From contig CM056736.1 of the NCBI GenBank assembly GCA_029844215.1, forward strand, positions 21,451,501-21,515,500: DNA of 64,000 bases, in the 5' to 3' direction. Below, one piece after another: positions 1 to 10,514 of the stretch. The notes beneath the pieces are model-generated. The model searched no databases and was not told where the DNA came from. It saw nothing but the letters and a program-made list of their open reading frames with translations. The position numbers were made by a program, and so were the translations under genes. Position 1 is the stretch's first letter. Every line of letters begins with the position of its first letter. The DNA comes from Przewalskia tangutica. Its lineage: Eukaryota > Streptophyta > Magnoliopsida > Solanales > Solanaceae.

Positions 1-77
1 ATATCGATTGTTGGATGTCATTCCTATACTTCTACAACGAGTGTTACAAGTCCATCTAGCACATTTGCTGCAAACAT

Positions 78-353
78 TCATTCTTTTAGCTCGTCATTTT
101 TTAGAATATGTACTCTTACCCAAACCAGCCAAGCGTGGAACAAATGAGTTTGTGAAAACACCTCCAAACCTGACTTTGCTTCTATCAACCAACGTAAATC
201 AACTGGAAGGCCCTTAATCATTAGTAACCTTAATCTCTCGCATCGGCCATGGTATATTGTAACCAAATCATTCTTATCGTAGAAGGGGAAACGTTTGTTC
301 AAAGAAGCAATAACCACATCCATTTGATCAAATTGCTTAAGAGTTGTATTCAA
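78..353 (-). pseudogene. Unrecognised ORF downstream of pol (copy A)
   Basis: A 91-codon open frame, very similar to the ORF at 7452-7709 in copy B. The shared part includes the stretch DKNDLVTIYHGRCERLRLL, then LPVDLRWLIEAK. After that point the two copies differ by a one-base indel, so their C-terminal ends are in different frames; copy B keeps the better-looking frame. The frame is open a few codons upstream of the ATG, after an AG that could be a splice acceptor, so this may be a second exon. I do not recognise the family and assign no function. It is not part of a normal gypsy polyprotein, and it is oriented like pol. Confidence 0.4.
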
Positions 354-436
354 ATATGAGAGCTAAAATAACAGAATCAAAGTTTTATTCGATTTTTACG
401 GCTACTACATTATATATCACATAAAAATGCTATAGC

Positions 437-574
437 CTAGGAGAAACCTAAAAATTGTGCAGTGAGTGTCATGATTACTATGTATGGTACACAAAATTCT
501 TCTTCTTGATTATAACCAACGATGATCATAAGAGCGAAAATAAGAGTGATGAAGGCAAGAAAATATTTATTCAT
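437..574 (-). CDS. Small ORF with a signal-peptide-like N terminus
   Basis: A 45-codon ORF missed by longer-ORF searches. It starts MNKYFLAFITLIFALMIIVG, a short basic start followed by about 16 hydrophobic residues, which fits a secretory signal peptide or one membrane segment. A short acidic stretch with one cysteine follows. It lies just upstream, on the same strand, of the ORF at 78-353. GT and AG positions between the two would allow a small intron joining them, but that is inference. The matching piece has been deleted from copy B. It could be the first exon of a captured secreted-protein gene or a chance ORF. Confidence 0.3.
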   Translation of the reverse strand: MNKYFLAFITLIFALMIIVGYNQEEEFCVPYIVIMTLTAQFLGFS

Positions 575-920
575 TTGGTTTTTCGTGGATGAGAGTTTAA
601 GGATAGATGTTTAGAAATGGGAGGAGAATGAGGTATTTATGGTGTAAAATTTGTAAAAATGACCATTGAAGGAGAGGAGGAAAACTGATAAAAATACTAT
701 TCATTACCGTTAAAAATAGGAAAGAAAAAAAACATTTTTTTTATAAATTTATGTACAACTCAGTTTTTGCGGGCAACTGAAATTCCGACTTGAGAGTCAC
801 GGAGTTCCGAATCCGCCATTTATACCGGAAAAAAGAAAAAAGAAGAAGAAAGAAAGAAATACTAAAAATAATAATAACAAAGACAATTATACTTGAAAAT
901 AAACACAAAAAAAAACAAAA

Positions 921-3162
921 TCAAATCTTGTAGACAGGGTCAGCCAAAGAAACTGACTTGATGTCTTTTGAAAAACTTTCAAAATACACTTTTAAACGGT
1001 GTCCGTTGAATTTGAAAATGTCACCACTTCTTGGATTCTCAATTTCAACAGCTCCATATGAAAAGACCGTTTTTACAGTAAAAGGTCCTGACCATTTTGA
1101 CCGCAACTTTCCAGGAAACAAGTGTAATCTAGAATTATACAAAAGAACTTTTTGCCCAATTTCAAAAGTTTTTCTAACAATGTGTTTGTCATGAAATACT
1201 TTCATTTTCTCTTTGTAAATTCTAGAATTTTCATATGCTTCATTTCTGATTTCTTCTAATTTATTTAGTTGAAGTTTTCTCAATGAACTAGCTTTATCTA
1301 AATTGAAATTAAACATTTTGATAGCCCAAAAAGCTTTATGTTCTATTTCAACATGCAAGTGACAAGGTTTTCCAAAAACAAGTCGGTAAGGGGACATACC
1401 AAGAGATGTATTGAATGCTGTTCGATATGCCCACAATGCATCAGTCAACCTGAGAGACCAATCTTTTCGAATTGGGCCAACTGTTTTCTCCATGATATAT
1501 TTGATCTCTCTGTTAGCAAGTTCAGCTTGTCCACTTGTATTCGGATGATAAGGGGTTGACACTTTGTGATTAATTCCATATTTTTTCATTAAGTTCTAAA
1601 ATGGTCTATTACAAAAATATAAACTTACATCACTTATGATTGCACGAGGCATTCCAAATCTTGAAAAAATATTTTCCTTCAAAAACTTCACAACAATTTT
1701 GTGATCATTATTTTTGCAAGGAATTGCCTCAACCTATTTTGAAACATAATCGACTTCAACCAAAATGTATTGATATTCAAAAGATGATGGAAAAGGACCC
1801 ATAAAATCAATTCCCCAACAGTAAAAAATTTCTACAACTAAAATGGGATTTAATGGCATCATGTTTCTATGAGTTACCCCACATAATCTTAGACACCTAT
1901 CACAAGATTTGCAAAATCCGTGTGTGTCTTTAAAAAGTGTGGGCTAATAAAATTCGCACTGCAATATTTTTGCAGCGGTTTTCTTTGTGGAAAAGTGACC
2001 ACCACATGCTTCTGAGTGAGAAAAAGTGATTATACTTTTAATTTCATCATCAGGCACACATCTTCTTACTATTTTATCTGAACAATATTTAAAAAGATAT
2101 GGGTCATCCCAAAAAATAAAAATCACTTTTCTGAAGAATTTCTTTTTGTCCTGTGCATTCCAATGATTTGGAATTTGCCCTGTAGAAAGAAAATTAGCAA
2201 TATCTGCAAACCATGGAAAATTAGATACAGAAAAGAGTTGTTCATCAGGAAAAGAGTCATTTATGAGACTTGTCTCAAAAGATTCATCACTTGTATGTCT
2301 AGACAAATGATCAGCCACAACATTTTCAACTCCTTTTTTATCTTTAATTGTTATATCAAATTCTTGGAGTAAAAGAATTCACCTAATCAACCTTGGCTTT
2401 GCATCTTTCTTTGCTAGTAAATATTTTAAAGCTGCATGATCAGTATACACAATAATGGGCGAGCCAACTAGATAGGATCTAAAATTTTCTAATGCAAATA
2501 CTACAGCAAGTAGTTCTTTATCAGTAGTGGAATAGTTCATTTGAGCACTATTAAGAGTTTTACTTTTATAGTGGATTACATATGGGTTTTTATCTTTTCT
2601 TTGTCCTAAAATAGCTCCTACAACATAATCACTAGCATCACACATTATTTCAAAGGACAAAGTCCAATCAGGGGGTTGCATAATAGGTGCAGAAGTGATC
2701 ATTTCTTTGAGTTTCACAAAAGCATTTTCACAGGAATCGGTCCATTTGAATGTAGCATCTTTTAATAAAAGATTGCATATTGGTTTAGAAATTGCACTAA
2801 AGTTTTTTATGAATCTTCTATAAAATCCAACATGTCCTAAAATGATCTAATATCTTTTACTGATTTTGGTGTTGGTAAATTAGCAATTAGATCAATTTTG
2901 GATCTATCAACTTCTATTCCTTTTGTTGAAACAATGTGTCCTAATACAATCCCTTCAGTTATCATAAAATGACATTTTCCCAATTAAGAATGGGATTTTT
3001 ATCTTCACATCTAGTCAAAACTTTAGCCAAGTTCACTAAGCAGTCATCAAATGAGTTTCCAAAAACAGAGAAATCATCCATGAAAACTTCGAGAAAACGT
3101 TCAACCATGTCACTGAAAATATCTATCATACATCTTTGGAATGTGGCTGGGGTAATGGTCAT
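921..3162 (-). pseudogene. Athila pol remnant: RT end, RNase H, integrase (copy A)
   Basis: Four minus-strand pieces in order. 3162-2962 is the RT segment with the FMDD form of the YxDD active site. 2717-2379 is RNase H with CDASDYVVGAILGQ and a TDHAALKYLLAKKDAKPRL ending. 2318-1944 is the end of RNase H plus the start of integrase, with the zinc-binding HSEACGGHF part. 1589-921 is the integrase core end and C-terminal region, with the catalytic Glu in SGQAELANREIK and the clade-typical LRLTDALWAYRTAFNTSLG. Stops and frameshifts separate the pieces, for example an in-frame stop where the zinc motif should continue near 1944. It cannot make a working polyprotein. Confidence 0.85.
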
Positions 3163-3241
3163 TTGATCGTTTTTGGCCCTTTTATATTTTTATTTTTTGT
3201 TTTATTATTTCTTTATTAAATAATAGACTATGATCAGGGGC

Positions 3242-3257
3242 TGGGGGGGGGGGGGGG
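3242..3257. repeat. Poly-G tract at the pol/hAT junction
   Basis: An almost pure run of G follows a short AT-rich stretch, exactly where homology to Athila RT stops (about 3170) and just before the hAT-like ORF starts at 3274. It marks a rearrangement boundary. Such tracts are also frequent assembly or sequencing trouble spots, so its exact length should not be trusted. Confidence 0.7.
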
Positions 3258-3273
3258 AATTAAAAATTTTATA

Positions 3274-3930
3274 ATGAATTTGCTAAGGGAAATGCGTAAA
3301 TCTAGTTATAGTTCAAGGTGTAAAAAATATAAAGGTTCATCATCTAATCAAAATATATATTATGATCAAATGCAAGAAGATTTTGGAATAGAAGATAATG
3401 AATATGATAATGTTCATATAGATAATATTGTTGAAACTGGAACTCCTACACCTACTAGTGTGCCTTCTGTCAATGCTAGTACTACTAGTGGTAGACCTCC
3501 TTTACCAGAAGTACCGATTAAGAGAAAAATGAGTAAAGTGTGAAAGTTTTATGACAGAATTGGAGACACTGATAGAATTAGATGTAATATTTGTGGGAAA
3601 ACTTATAAACATAAGAGAGGGGACGGTGACGGGGGACGGGCACTATAGGTAGGAATTAAACGAAAGACCATCTGATATAGTGGGGTTCTGTCCCTGATTT
3701 AGAACCCGGTCAACAACAAATTAATCCTTTAACAGGGGGCTTGTTAACTACGATACAAAGAAGGATCGCATTGAATTAGAAATACATGTTGTCGGAGGCT
3801 GTTTACCTTTTTCTTTTGCTTCTTCTTCATATTTAATTACATATATTCAAAGAGTATATAATCCTTTATTTAAAGGTGTTCCTCGTACTACTTGTAGAGC
3901 CGATATTTTTAGAATTTATAATATGTTATT
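3274..3930 (+). pseudogene. hAT-family transposase, N-terminal fragment (BED zinc finger)
   Basis: The first 89 codons are acidic and Ser/Thr-rich, ending GRPPLPEVPIKRKMSKV. The frame continues past a TGA (where a Trp is usual) into KFYDRIGDTDRIRCNICGKT, the CxxC half of a BED finger. The His half is lost in a GC-rich scrambled stretch near 3620-3660. Further on, in a shifted frame at about 3760-3930, comes YDTKKDRIELEIHVVGGCLP then PRTTCRADIFRIYN, which matches the segment after the BED finger in plant hAT (RICESLEEPER-like) transposases. The catalytic RNase H-like domain and dimerisation region are absent. The fragment stops at the Athila 3' LTR (3968), so copy B probably inserted into or next to it. 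Confidence 0.75.
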
Positions 3931-3967
3931 TATTTGCAACATTTGTTCGTTAACCTTCCATGCCTGG

Positions 3968-5551
3968 TGATAATACTTTATCGTTAACACCCAAGTATAG
4001 GTTTGTCTCAAGTAATAAATTTGTCGGAAGTCCGAGTGTCGAACCACATGGATATTTTGAAGAATTAGAATGTCAATCTAGTTGTGAATTTTAAGATTTT
4101 ATATAGTGGACTACGTACTAGAGCTCTGGGATTCCATTTAAGTAAAATAATAGAGTTGTTCTTGGCTATATTTGATAACTCAATTGAAATCTAACAATCA
4201 AGTGATTTAAATTGGAAGATAAAAACATTAAGCACTTGAAAGTTTATAACTTTTGAAAACTATCTTTCTAGTTCTCTTAAAAGAGTTTATGAAACCAATT
4301 GTTATTATGTAAAACTAAGCATTCATTGTGCTAAATATGTCTACAACAAATCAAAGTTTTCACAAAACAAAACCATTGACATATCTCATTAGACAACTAA
4401 AAAGATATAACATTGAAGACCTTTTGAAAAGCCAAGAACAATATTATTATCTTACTTAAGCTTCACCCCTAGCTCTAGTTAAAGGTTTAGCTACTCATAC
4501 TTTAATAAATAAAACTCATATTTCAGAGAAATACTACTAATATATGAGATATATTACAAAGAGAGTGATTCCCCAAATGGCTTGCCAAAGGCCCCTTTGT
4601 ATAGGTTTCAAAGTTGAGAAGAATTGCATTATTGTGGACAATTTCGGTCCCACTCATTAATTGCTAAATTGGACAAGCTTTCTATTGAAATATTGAATTT
4701 CTTCCTTCATATCAATTGTGGGACGTTGAGTTAGCTTTCCATATCAGTTTGAATCTATTCCATTGGATTTTTCATGTGAAAGTGATGGTCCAATTACAGC
4801 TCCTTGGTTAAATGAACATTGACAACTTTGGCAGATTGTTATGATGAGTTTACAAAATTCAAAACTCCACTTTCACACATTCAATGATCTTCAAACTTTT
4901 CAGAATTTTATCAGTAGATCTTATCTACACTTTCTAGTTGTTGGTAGATCAATTGGATTTTTGTGTGAATTATAGTGAATTACATGCCAAATTGTGTCCT
5001 GTGGAGTTTGAAATTCGGAGCATTGTCATGATGAATACTTTGATCGTCAATTTGACTCTAGAATACAATGTTTTCAGCTGTTTGGGCCTGGATAAGAGTT
5101 GTATATACATGAGTTATCTAACCAATACAACTGAAATTTGATTAATAGGATTTGTATAGCTTGAGATATGGGCCAAATACGAAAATGTTTCATGGATCAA
5201 AATTCAACCAAAATTTGGACAGAATTGTTGTGTAATCTTAATTGGAATTTCAAATTGCAAAGTTGGTTTTATATACCCACTTATATCTTTAGTACATTGT
5301 CTTGAGTGTCCAAAAATATTAGAGTCAAGAAAATTGGATGAGTGTAATTTATATTATGGCCTAGACATCAAGCAATACACATACTAACCATGTTCAATCA
5401 TGCTTAAGTATTCCATTACTATAGAAAAATAGATATTTGTCGCTAACCTATGAAATACAAAATTACGTATAAATATGCAACAAATAATGTACAATAACAA
5501 CTAAAATATACATGGAATTGTTATAACATATGCATATTTACACACTAATCA
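3968..5551 (-). repeat. 3' LTR of Athila-type copy B
   Basis: Closely similar over its length to 13146-14698. It starts TGATAATAC on the plus strand and, on my reading, ends CTAATCA, giving TGAT...ATCA ends. The last 20 bases or so are missing from the other LTR, which breaks off at 14698. The left neighbour is hAT sequence, with no primer site, so this is the outer side of the LTR. Confidence 0.75.
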
Positions 5552-5567
5552 CACCCCCTAACCAGCT
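5552..5567 (-). other. Candidate polypurine tract of copy B
   Basis: On the minus strand this reads CTGGTTAGGGGGTG directly before TGATTAG, the proposed LTR start. A G-rich purine run next to the 3' LTR primes second-strand synthesis in gypsy elements. It is short and includes TT, so the call is moderate. It supports placing the 3' end of copy B here. Confidence 0.5.
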
Positions 5568-5837
5568 TATTACTAATCCCTAGTGATAAAAACGCGACAT
5601 AAATTTTAGTTTTAAAGTTTCATTATTACCAACTCCTTCTTCTAATATGTCCATATTAACAAATTATTGTATTCATATCTATTCATCATCCATTATTATC
5701 TAAGTGAGTAGTTTTGTAGTCATCTACTGTTGTGCTCAAGTTAAGTAACATATAGTTATGGGTCTCATGTCATAAAACTACTATCTCAATGTTTAATGAC
5801 GCTAACACTTTTTGGTTGGGTTTATAATTTTTTTTTC

Positions 5838-6035
5838 CCTGAGTGTGTTTTACGCTCCATCTCAGGAATATACATTTTTCTCTTCTTCTTTTTCTTCCTC
5901 CTGAGTGCGTTTTACGCTCCATCTCAGGAGTATTCATTTTTTTTTCTTCTCCTGAGTGCATTTTACGCTCCATCTCAGGAGTATTCATTTTTTTTCTTTT
6001 TCTTTCTCCTGAGTGCGTTTTACGCTCCATCTCAT
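5838..6035. repeat. Four-unit minisatellite with internal dyad symmetry
   Basis: Units start at 5838, 5900, 5951 and 6008 (spacing 62, 51, 57). Each has a conserved 30-base core, CCTGAGTGCGTTTTACGCTC then CATCTCAGGA, followed by a pyrimidine-rich spacer of variable length. The core contains two nested inverted repeats: CCTGAG with CTCAGG, and GAGTGCG with an imperfect CGCTC partner. It could fold as a hairpin in RNA of either strand. ORFs across it on both strands are by-products of the repeat. Confidence 0.85.
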
Positions 6036-6510
6036 GAGTATTTTTTTTTATTATTATTATTTTTAACCCGATCATTTAGCTGCAACCATTTGTAAAATAA
6101 AGAAATTAGTAGAATTATTCAATTTACAACCCACAATCATTTGTCACTGTGTGTGTGGAATAAAAATGACTTATAACCAACTACTAGATAATACAAGATT
6201 ATAATAGAAATAAAATGTGTCAAGTATGTTTTATTGCACATATTGAAGTTAAGGAATTCAAGTAAGCATAATTTTTTTAATGCGTCTCAAGGGTCGTTTT
6301 TACCCCTTACTCTGCCATTTTCCTTTTTTTTTTTACAATAAAAGGGTGTCTACTAATTCTCTCCCCAACCCAATCAACACATTATCCCCAATGTTTTAAA
6401 GCTCGAGTTGCAAAAATTAGAAGATATTACCTGATTCCACAGAAAGTTGAAGAAAATAAACCTGAAACACACACACAAACAAAAAAGAAATTTTGCAAAC
6501 ATGATAATTG

Positions 6511-6917
6511 TTATAGCCGTATATCTAAATCAACCTTTCTCTGTTTTCCACGGTCACCAAACCAATCTAATTGAGAAGCAATTGAATTATATTTAAACTC
6601 AAAGACCTGGAGTTTCTCAATTAATCGTTCACGGTCTGAATCTGATAGGAAGATTTGACGTACTTACTCTGTCATGAAACCTTGTTGTACTGCATGATCT
6701 AGAAAAGTTAGTAACCCATCATAAAAATACTTAACATTTAGTAACCCAATAGGCTTTGAATGAATTGTTAGCGTTAACCAATAAGCAATATGAAAGATGT
6801 TCTCAAAAGTTCAAAGTCCACCTGGCAAAGCTATGAATGCATCCGAAGCTATCTTTTACCAATAGACCCACCAAGCACACAAATGGAAGCTATATTTGGA
6901 GATGATGATGTTGCCAT
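6511..6917 (-). pseudogene. LOG-like cytokinin riboside monophosphate phosphoribohydrolase, broken fragment
   Basis: LOG enzymes release active cytokinin bases from their nucleotides in the cytosol. The minus strand has an ATG at 6917 and codes MATSSSPNIASICVLGGSIG, like the N terminus of LOG proteins. A frameshift follows with loss of a large middle part. The frame then resumes SDAFIALPGG, the first half of the family's PGGxGTxxE motif, but the next part reads L-stop-TFEN, so the motif is destroyed. It continues HSKPIGLLNVKYFYDGLL, LDHAVQQGFMTE, a stop, then RERLIEKLQ, ending at a TAA at 6511. Family members are about 200-240 residues; here about 120 remain. It lies inside the 3' region of Athila copy B, on the same strand as pol, which suggests capture. 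Confidence 0.75.
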
Positions 6918-7136
6918 TTTTTTTAGCTCTCTCTCAAGGCTAAAAATTATATGAGTTGTTTGCGATAAACTAGATGATAATTATATACAAAGGGAAAGTA
7001 AAAAATGTACATGGTACGACTCTAGATGCACTATTTATTAAAAAAAAAATCAGAATTAAAGGTCCCACTAATAGTAGTTGTGATTGTGGCTCACAACTTC
7101 CTCTGGTTTTACGTCCAGAAACGGCTTAAACGCTTT

Positions 7137-7709
7137 CTATGAGACGAGGATAAGCTTTCCATCCAATTTTCTTAATAATTGGCAAACAGGGTCTTTTAAC
7201 GTCAGATTCCCGAGACTAAGTGCATATTCTCTTCTAAATTTCCCCCATAAATCGATAATATGATGTTGCACCATTCCACAAGAATGTGTCTCAAGAGTCA
7301 AATGAATATCATCCAAAGACTCTTTACTCAGCCCATTCTTAATGAAACTTATCTTATCATATCGATTGTTGGATGTCATTCCTATACTTCTACAACGAGT
7401 GTTACAATTCCATCTAGCACATTTGCTGCAAACATTCATTCTTTTAGCTCGTCATTTTTTAGAATATGTACTTTTACCCAAACCAGCCAAGCGTGGAACA
7501 AATGAGTTTGTGAAAACACCTCCAAACCTGACTTTTGCTTCTATCAACCAACGTAAATCAACTGGAAGGCCCTTAACTAGTAACCTTAATCTCTCGCATC
7601 GGCCATGGTAAATTGTAACCAAATCATTCTTATCGTAGAAGGAGAAACGTTTGTTCAAAGAAGCAATAACCACAACCATTTTATCAAATTGCTTAAGAGT
7701 TGTATTCAA
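7137..7709 (-). pseudogene. Unrecognised cysteine-bearing ORF pair (copy B)
   Basis: Two same-frame open pieces separated by one TGA. The first (7709-7452, 85 codons) matches the ORF at 78-353 and ends FGGVFTNSFVPRLAGLGKST. The second (7439-7137, 100 codons) has a cysteine cluster, MNVCSKCARWNCNTRCRS, followed by about 75 residues ending in LLRKLDGKLILVS. The cluster (CxxC...CxxxC) could bind a metal, but I recognise no family. The sequence is not gypsy pol or gag. Together with the LOG fragment just downstream it forms a 1.2-kb block that looks like plant gene sequence taken up by the element. A repeated stop at the same place in copy A suggests the break is older than the duplication. Confidence 0.45.
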
Positions 7710-7814
7710 ATATGAGAGCTAAAATAACAGAATCAAAGTTTTATTCGATTTTTACGGCTACTACATTATATATCACATAAAAATGCTATAGCCCAAGCGA
7801 AACCTAAAAATTAT

Positions 7815-7935
7815 GCAGTGTGTTTGTCATGAAATACTAACAATGTGTTTGTCATGAAATACTTTCATTTTCTCTACATTCGATTTTTACGGCTACTACA
7901 TTCGATTTTTCTAACAATGTGTTTGTCATGAAATA
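7815..7935. other. Rearranged junction with templated filler
   Basis: Here the copy B sequence jumps from the counterpart of base 470 of copy A to the counterpart of about base 1190, deleting about 0.7 kb that includes the signal-peptide ORF and the integrase end. The junction is filled with short copied pieces. The words TGTTTGTCATGAAATACT recur three times, and CGATTTTTACGGCTACTACA from 7745 is repeated at about 7879. This is the pattern of repeated template switching during break repair. Confidence 0.75.
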
Positions 7936-9051
7936 CTTTCATTTTCTCTTTGTAAATTCTAGAATTTTCATATGCTTCATTTCTGATTTCTTCTAATTCA
8001 TTTAGTTGAAGTTTTCTCAATGAACTAGCTTTATCTAAATTGAAATTAAACATTTTGATAGCCCAAAAAGCTTTATGTTCTATTTCAACAGGCAAATGTC
8101 AAGGTTTTCCAAAAACAAGTCGGTAAGGGGACATACCAAGAGATGTTTTGAATGTTGTTGATATGCCCACAATGCATCAGTCAACCTGAGAGACCAATCT
8201 TTTCGAGTTGGGCCAACTGTTTTCTCCAGGATATGTTTGATCTCTCTATTAGCAAGTTCAGCTTGTCCACTTGTATTCGGATGATAAGGGGTTGACACTT
8301 TGTGATTAATTCCATATTTTTTCATTAAGTTTTGAAATGGTCTATTACAAAAATATAAACTTACATCACTTATGATTGCACGAGGCATTCCAAATCTTGA
8401 AAAAATATTTTCCTTCAAAAAGTTCACAACAATTTTGTGATCATTATTTTTGCAAGGAATTGTCTCAACCTATTTTGAAACATAATCGACTCCAACCAAA
8501 ATGTATTGATATCCAAAAGATGATGGAAAAGGACCCATAAAATCAATTCCCCAACAGTCAAAAATTTCTACAACTAAAATGGGATTTAATGGCATCATGT
8601 TTCTACGAGTTACCCCACATAATCTTAGACACCTATCACAAGATTTGCAAAATCCGTGTGTCTTTAAAAAGTGTGGGCCAATAAAATTCGCACTGCAATA
8701 TTTTTGCGGCGGTTTTCTTTGAGGAAAAGTGACCACCACATGCTTCTGAGTGAGAAAAAATGATTATACTTTGAATTTCATCATCAGGCACACATCTTCT
8801 TACTATTTTATCTGAACAATATTTAAAAAGATATGGGTCATCCCAAAAGAAATTTTCACTTTTCTGAAGAATTTCTTTTTGTCCTGTGCATTCCAATGAT
8901 TTGGAATTTGCCCTGTAGATAGAAAATTAGCAATATTTGGAAACCATGGAAAATTAGATACATAAAAGAGTTGTTCATCAGGAAAAGAGTCATTTATGAG
9001 ACTTGTCTCAAAAGATTCATCACTTGTAAGTCTAGACAAATGATCAGCCAC
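7874..9051 (-). pseudogene. Athila integrase remnant (copy B)
   Basis: Overlapping frames in order: 9051-8803 and 8896-8636 hold the zinc-binding region (SHSEACGGHFSSKKT then CKSCDRCLRLCGVT). 8739-8470 has the first catalytic Asp in GIDFMGPFPSSFGY. 8427-8080 has the second Asp in MPRAIISDVSLYF (GG lost from the usual SDGG) and the Glu in SGQAELANREIK. 8095-7874 is the C-terminal start before the rearranged junction. All three catalytic residues are still recognisable, but four frame changes and the missing C terminus make it non-functional. It is the last pol domain, as is normal for this clade. Confidence 0.85.
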
Positions 9052-9111
9052 AACATTTTCAACTCATTTTTTATCTTTAATTGTTATATCAAATTCTTGG
9101 AGTAAAAGAAT

Positions 9112-10514
9112 TCACCTAATCAACCTTGGCTTTGCATCTTTCTTTGCTAGTAAATATTTTAAAGCTGCATGATCAGTATACACAATAATGGGCGAGCCAA
9201 CTAGATAGGATCTAAAATTTTCTAATGCAAATACTACAGCAAGTAGTTCTTTATCAGTAGTGGAATAGTTCATTTGAGCACTATTAAGAGTTTTACTTTT
9301 ATAGTGGATTACATGTGGGTTTTTATCTTTTCTTTGTCCTAAAATAGCTCCTACAATATAATCACTAGCATCACACATTATTTCAAAGGACAAAGTCCAA
9401 TCAGGGGGTTGCATAATAGGTGCAGAAGTGATCATTTCTTTGAGTTTCACAAAAGCATTTTCACAGGAATCGGTCCATTTGAATGTAGCATCTTTTAATA
9501 AAAGATTGCATATTGGTTTAGAAATTGCACTAAAGTTTTTTATGAATCTTCTATAAAAGCCAACATGTCCTAAAAATGATCTAATATCGTTTACTGATTT
9601 TGGTGTTGGTAAATTAGCAATTAGATCAATTTTGGATCTATCAATTTTTATTCCTTTTGTTGAAACAATGTGTCCTAATACAATCCATTCAGTTATCATA
9701 AAATGACATTTTTCCCAATTAAGAACGGGATTTTTATCTTCACATCTAGTCAAAACTTTAGCCAAGTTCATTAAGCAATCATCAAATGAGTTTCCAAAAA
9801 CAGAGAAATCATCCATGAAAACTTCGAGAAAACGTTCAACCATGTCACTGAAAATACATATCATACATCTTTCGATATGCAAAGGTTCCAAACAGACATG
9901 TAAAAATGTTGTTTTCTCCTGGTCCTCAAGTGCAATTGTTATTTGATTATACCCTGAATATCCATCTAGGAAGCAATAAAAAGCATGTCCTGCATTTTTT
10001 TCTAAGATTTGATCCATGAAAGGCAAAGGAAAATGATCTTTTCTAGTCATAGAATTTAATTTTCTGTAGTCAATACACATTCTCCAGCCAGTAACAGTTC
10101 TAGTGGGAATCAATTCATTATTTTCATTTTTACTCATCATACTCGGACTTTTAGGTACAACTTGAGTAGGACTTACCCATTTACTGTCGGAAATAGGATA
10201 AATCATATCATTATCTAGAAGCTTAATGACTTCATTTACACTACTTCTTTCATATTCGGGTTTAGCCTTCGTTGCATTTGCCTAGAGAGTTTAACATTTT
10301 CCTCTAAATAAGTGTTATGAGTACAATTTAATGCGCTAATTTCTTTTATGTCAGACAGAGTCCATCCTATTGCATACTTGTGAACTTTTAGTACTTCTAA
10401 CAATTTATGCTCTTGATCATGGTTCAATTTGAAAGATATTATTACCGGATATGTATCATTATCACCTAAATATGCATACCTCAAACTTGATGGTAAAAGC
10501 TTCAATTCCAACAC
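9112..10514 (-). pseudogene. Athila reverse transcriptase and RNase H (copy B)
   Basis: 10514-10236 is the linker and start of RT; after a break, 10206-9112 is a 364-codon open frame. It contains MIYPISDSKWVSPTQVVPK, GWRMCIDYRKLNSMTRKDHF, the FYCFLDGYSGYNQI block with one catalytic Asp, and FMDDFSVFGNS with the YxDD-type pair. A deletion of about 20 residues lies just before the active site, where the usual CPFGTFAYRRMPFG block is shortened to an odd CLEPLHIERC. RNase H follows, with CDASDYIVGAILGQ, TTDKELLAVV and TDHAALKYLL. The long open frame suggests a moderately young copy, but the deletion would inactivate RT. Confidence 0.9.

Larger units (their letters stand above)
1..3170 (-). mobile_element. 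Athila-clade Ty3/gypsy element, copy A, 3' part only
   Basis: Degenerate gypsy pol on the minus strand (RT end, RNase H, integrase) followed downstream by about 900 bases of non-pol sequence. Bases 1 to about 470 are nearly the same as 7361-7830, and the pol section parallels 7900-9870, so this is a second copy of the element at 3968-14698. The copy runs off the left window edge. On the right it breaks off inside RT near 3170, where a poly-G tract and hAT sequence begin, so gag, protease and the 5' LTR are missing. The family call rests on RT and integrase residues typical of Athila. No LTR for this copy is visible. Bases 575-920 contain no ORF I can support. Confidence 0.75.

Noticed and set aside
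3968..5551. This LTR as the 5' LTR of copy A
   Set aside because: A 5' LTR in minus orientation would have the tRNA-Asp primer site on its left; instead hAT sequence is there, and a purine tract lies on its right.
5770..6095. ORFs of 64-101 codons on both strands
   Set aside because: They are translations of the minisatellite at 5838-6035 with repeated low-complexity peptides; open on both strands because of the repeat.
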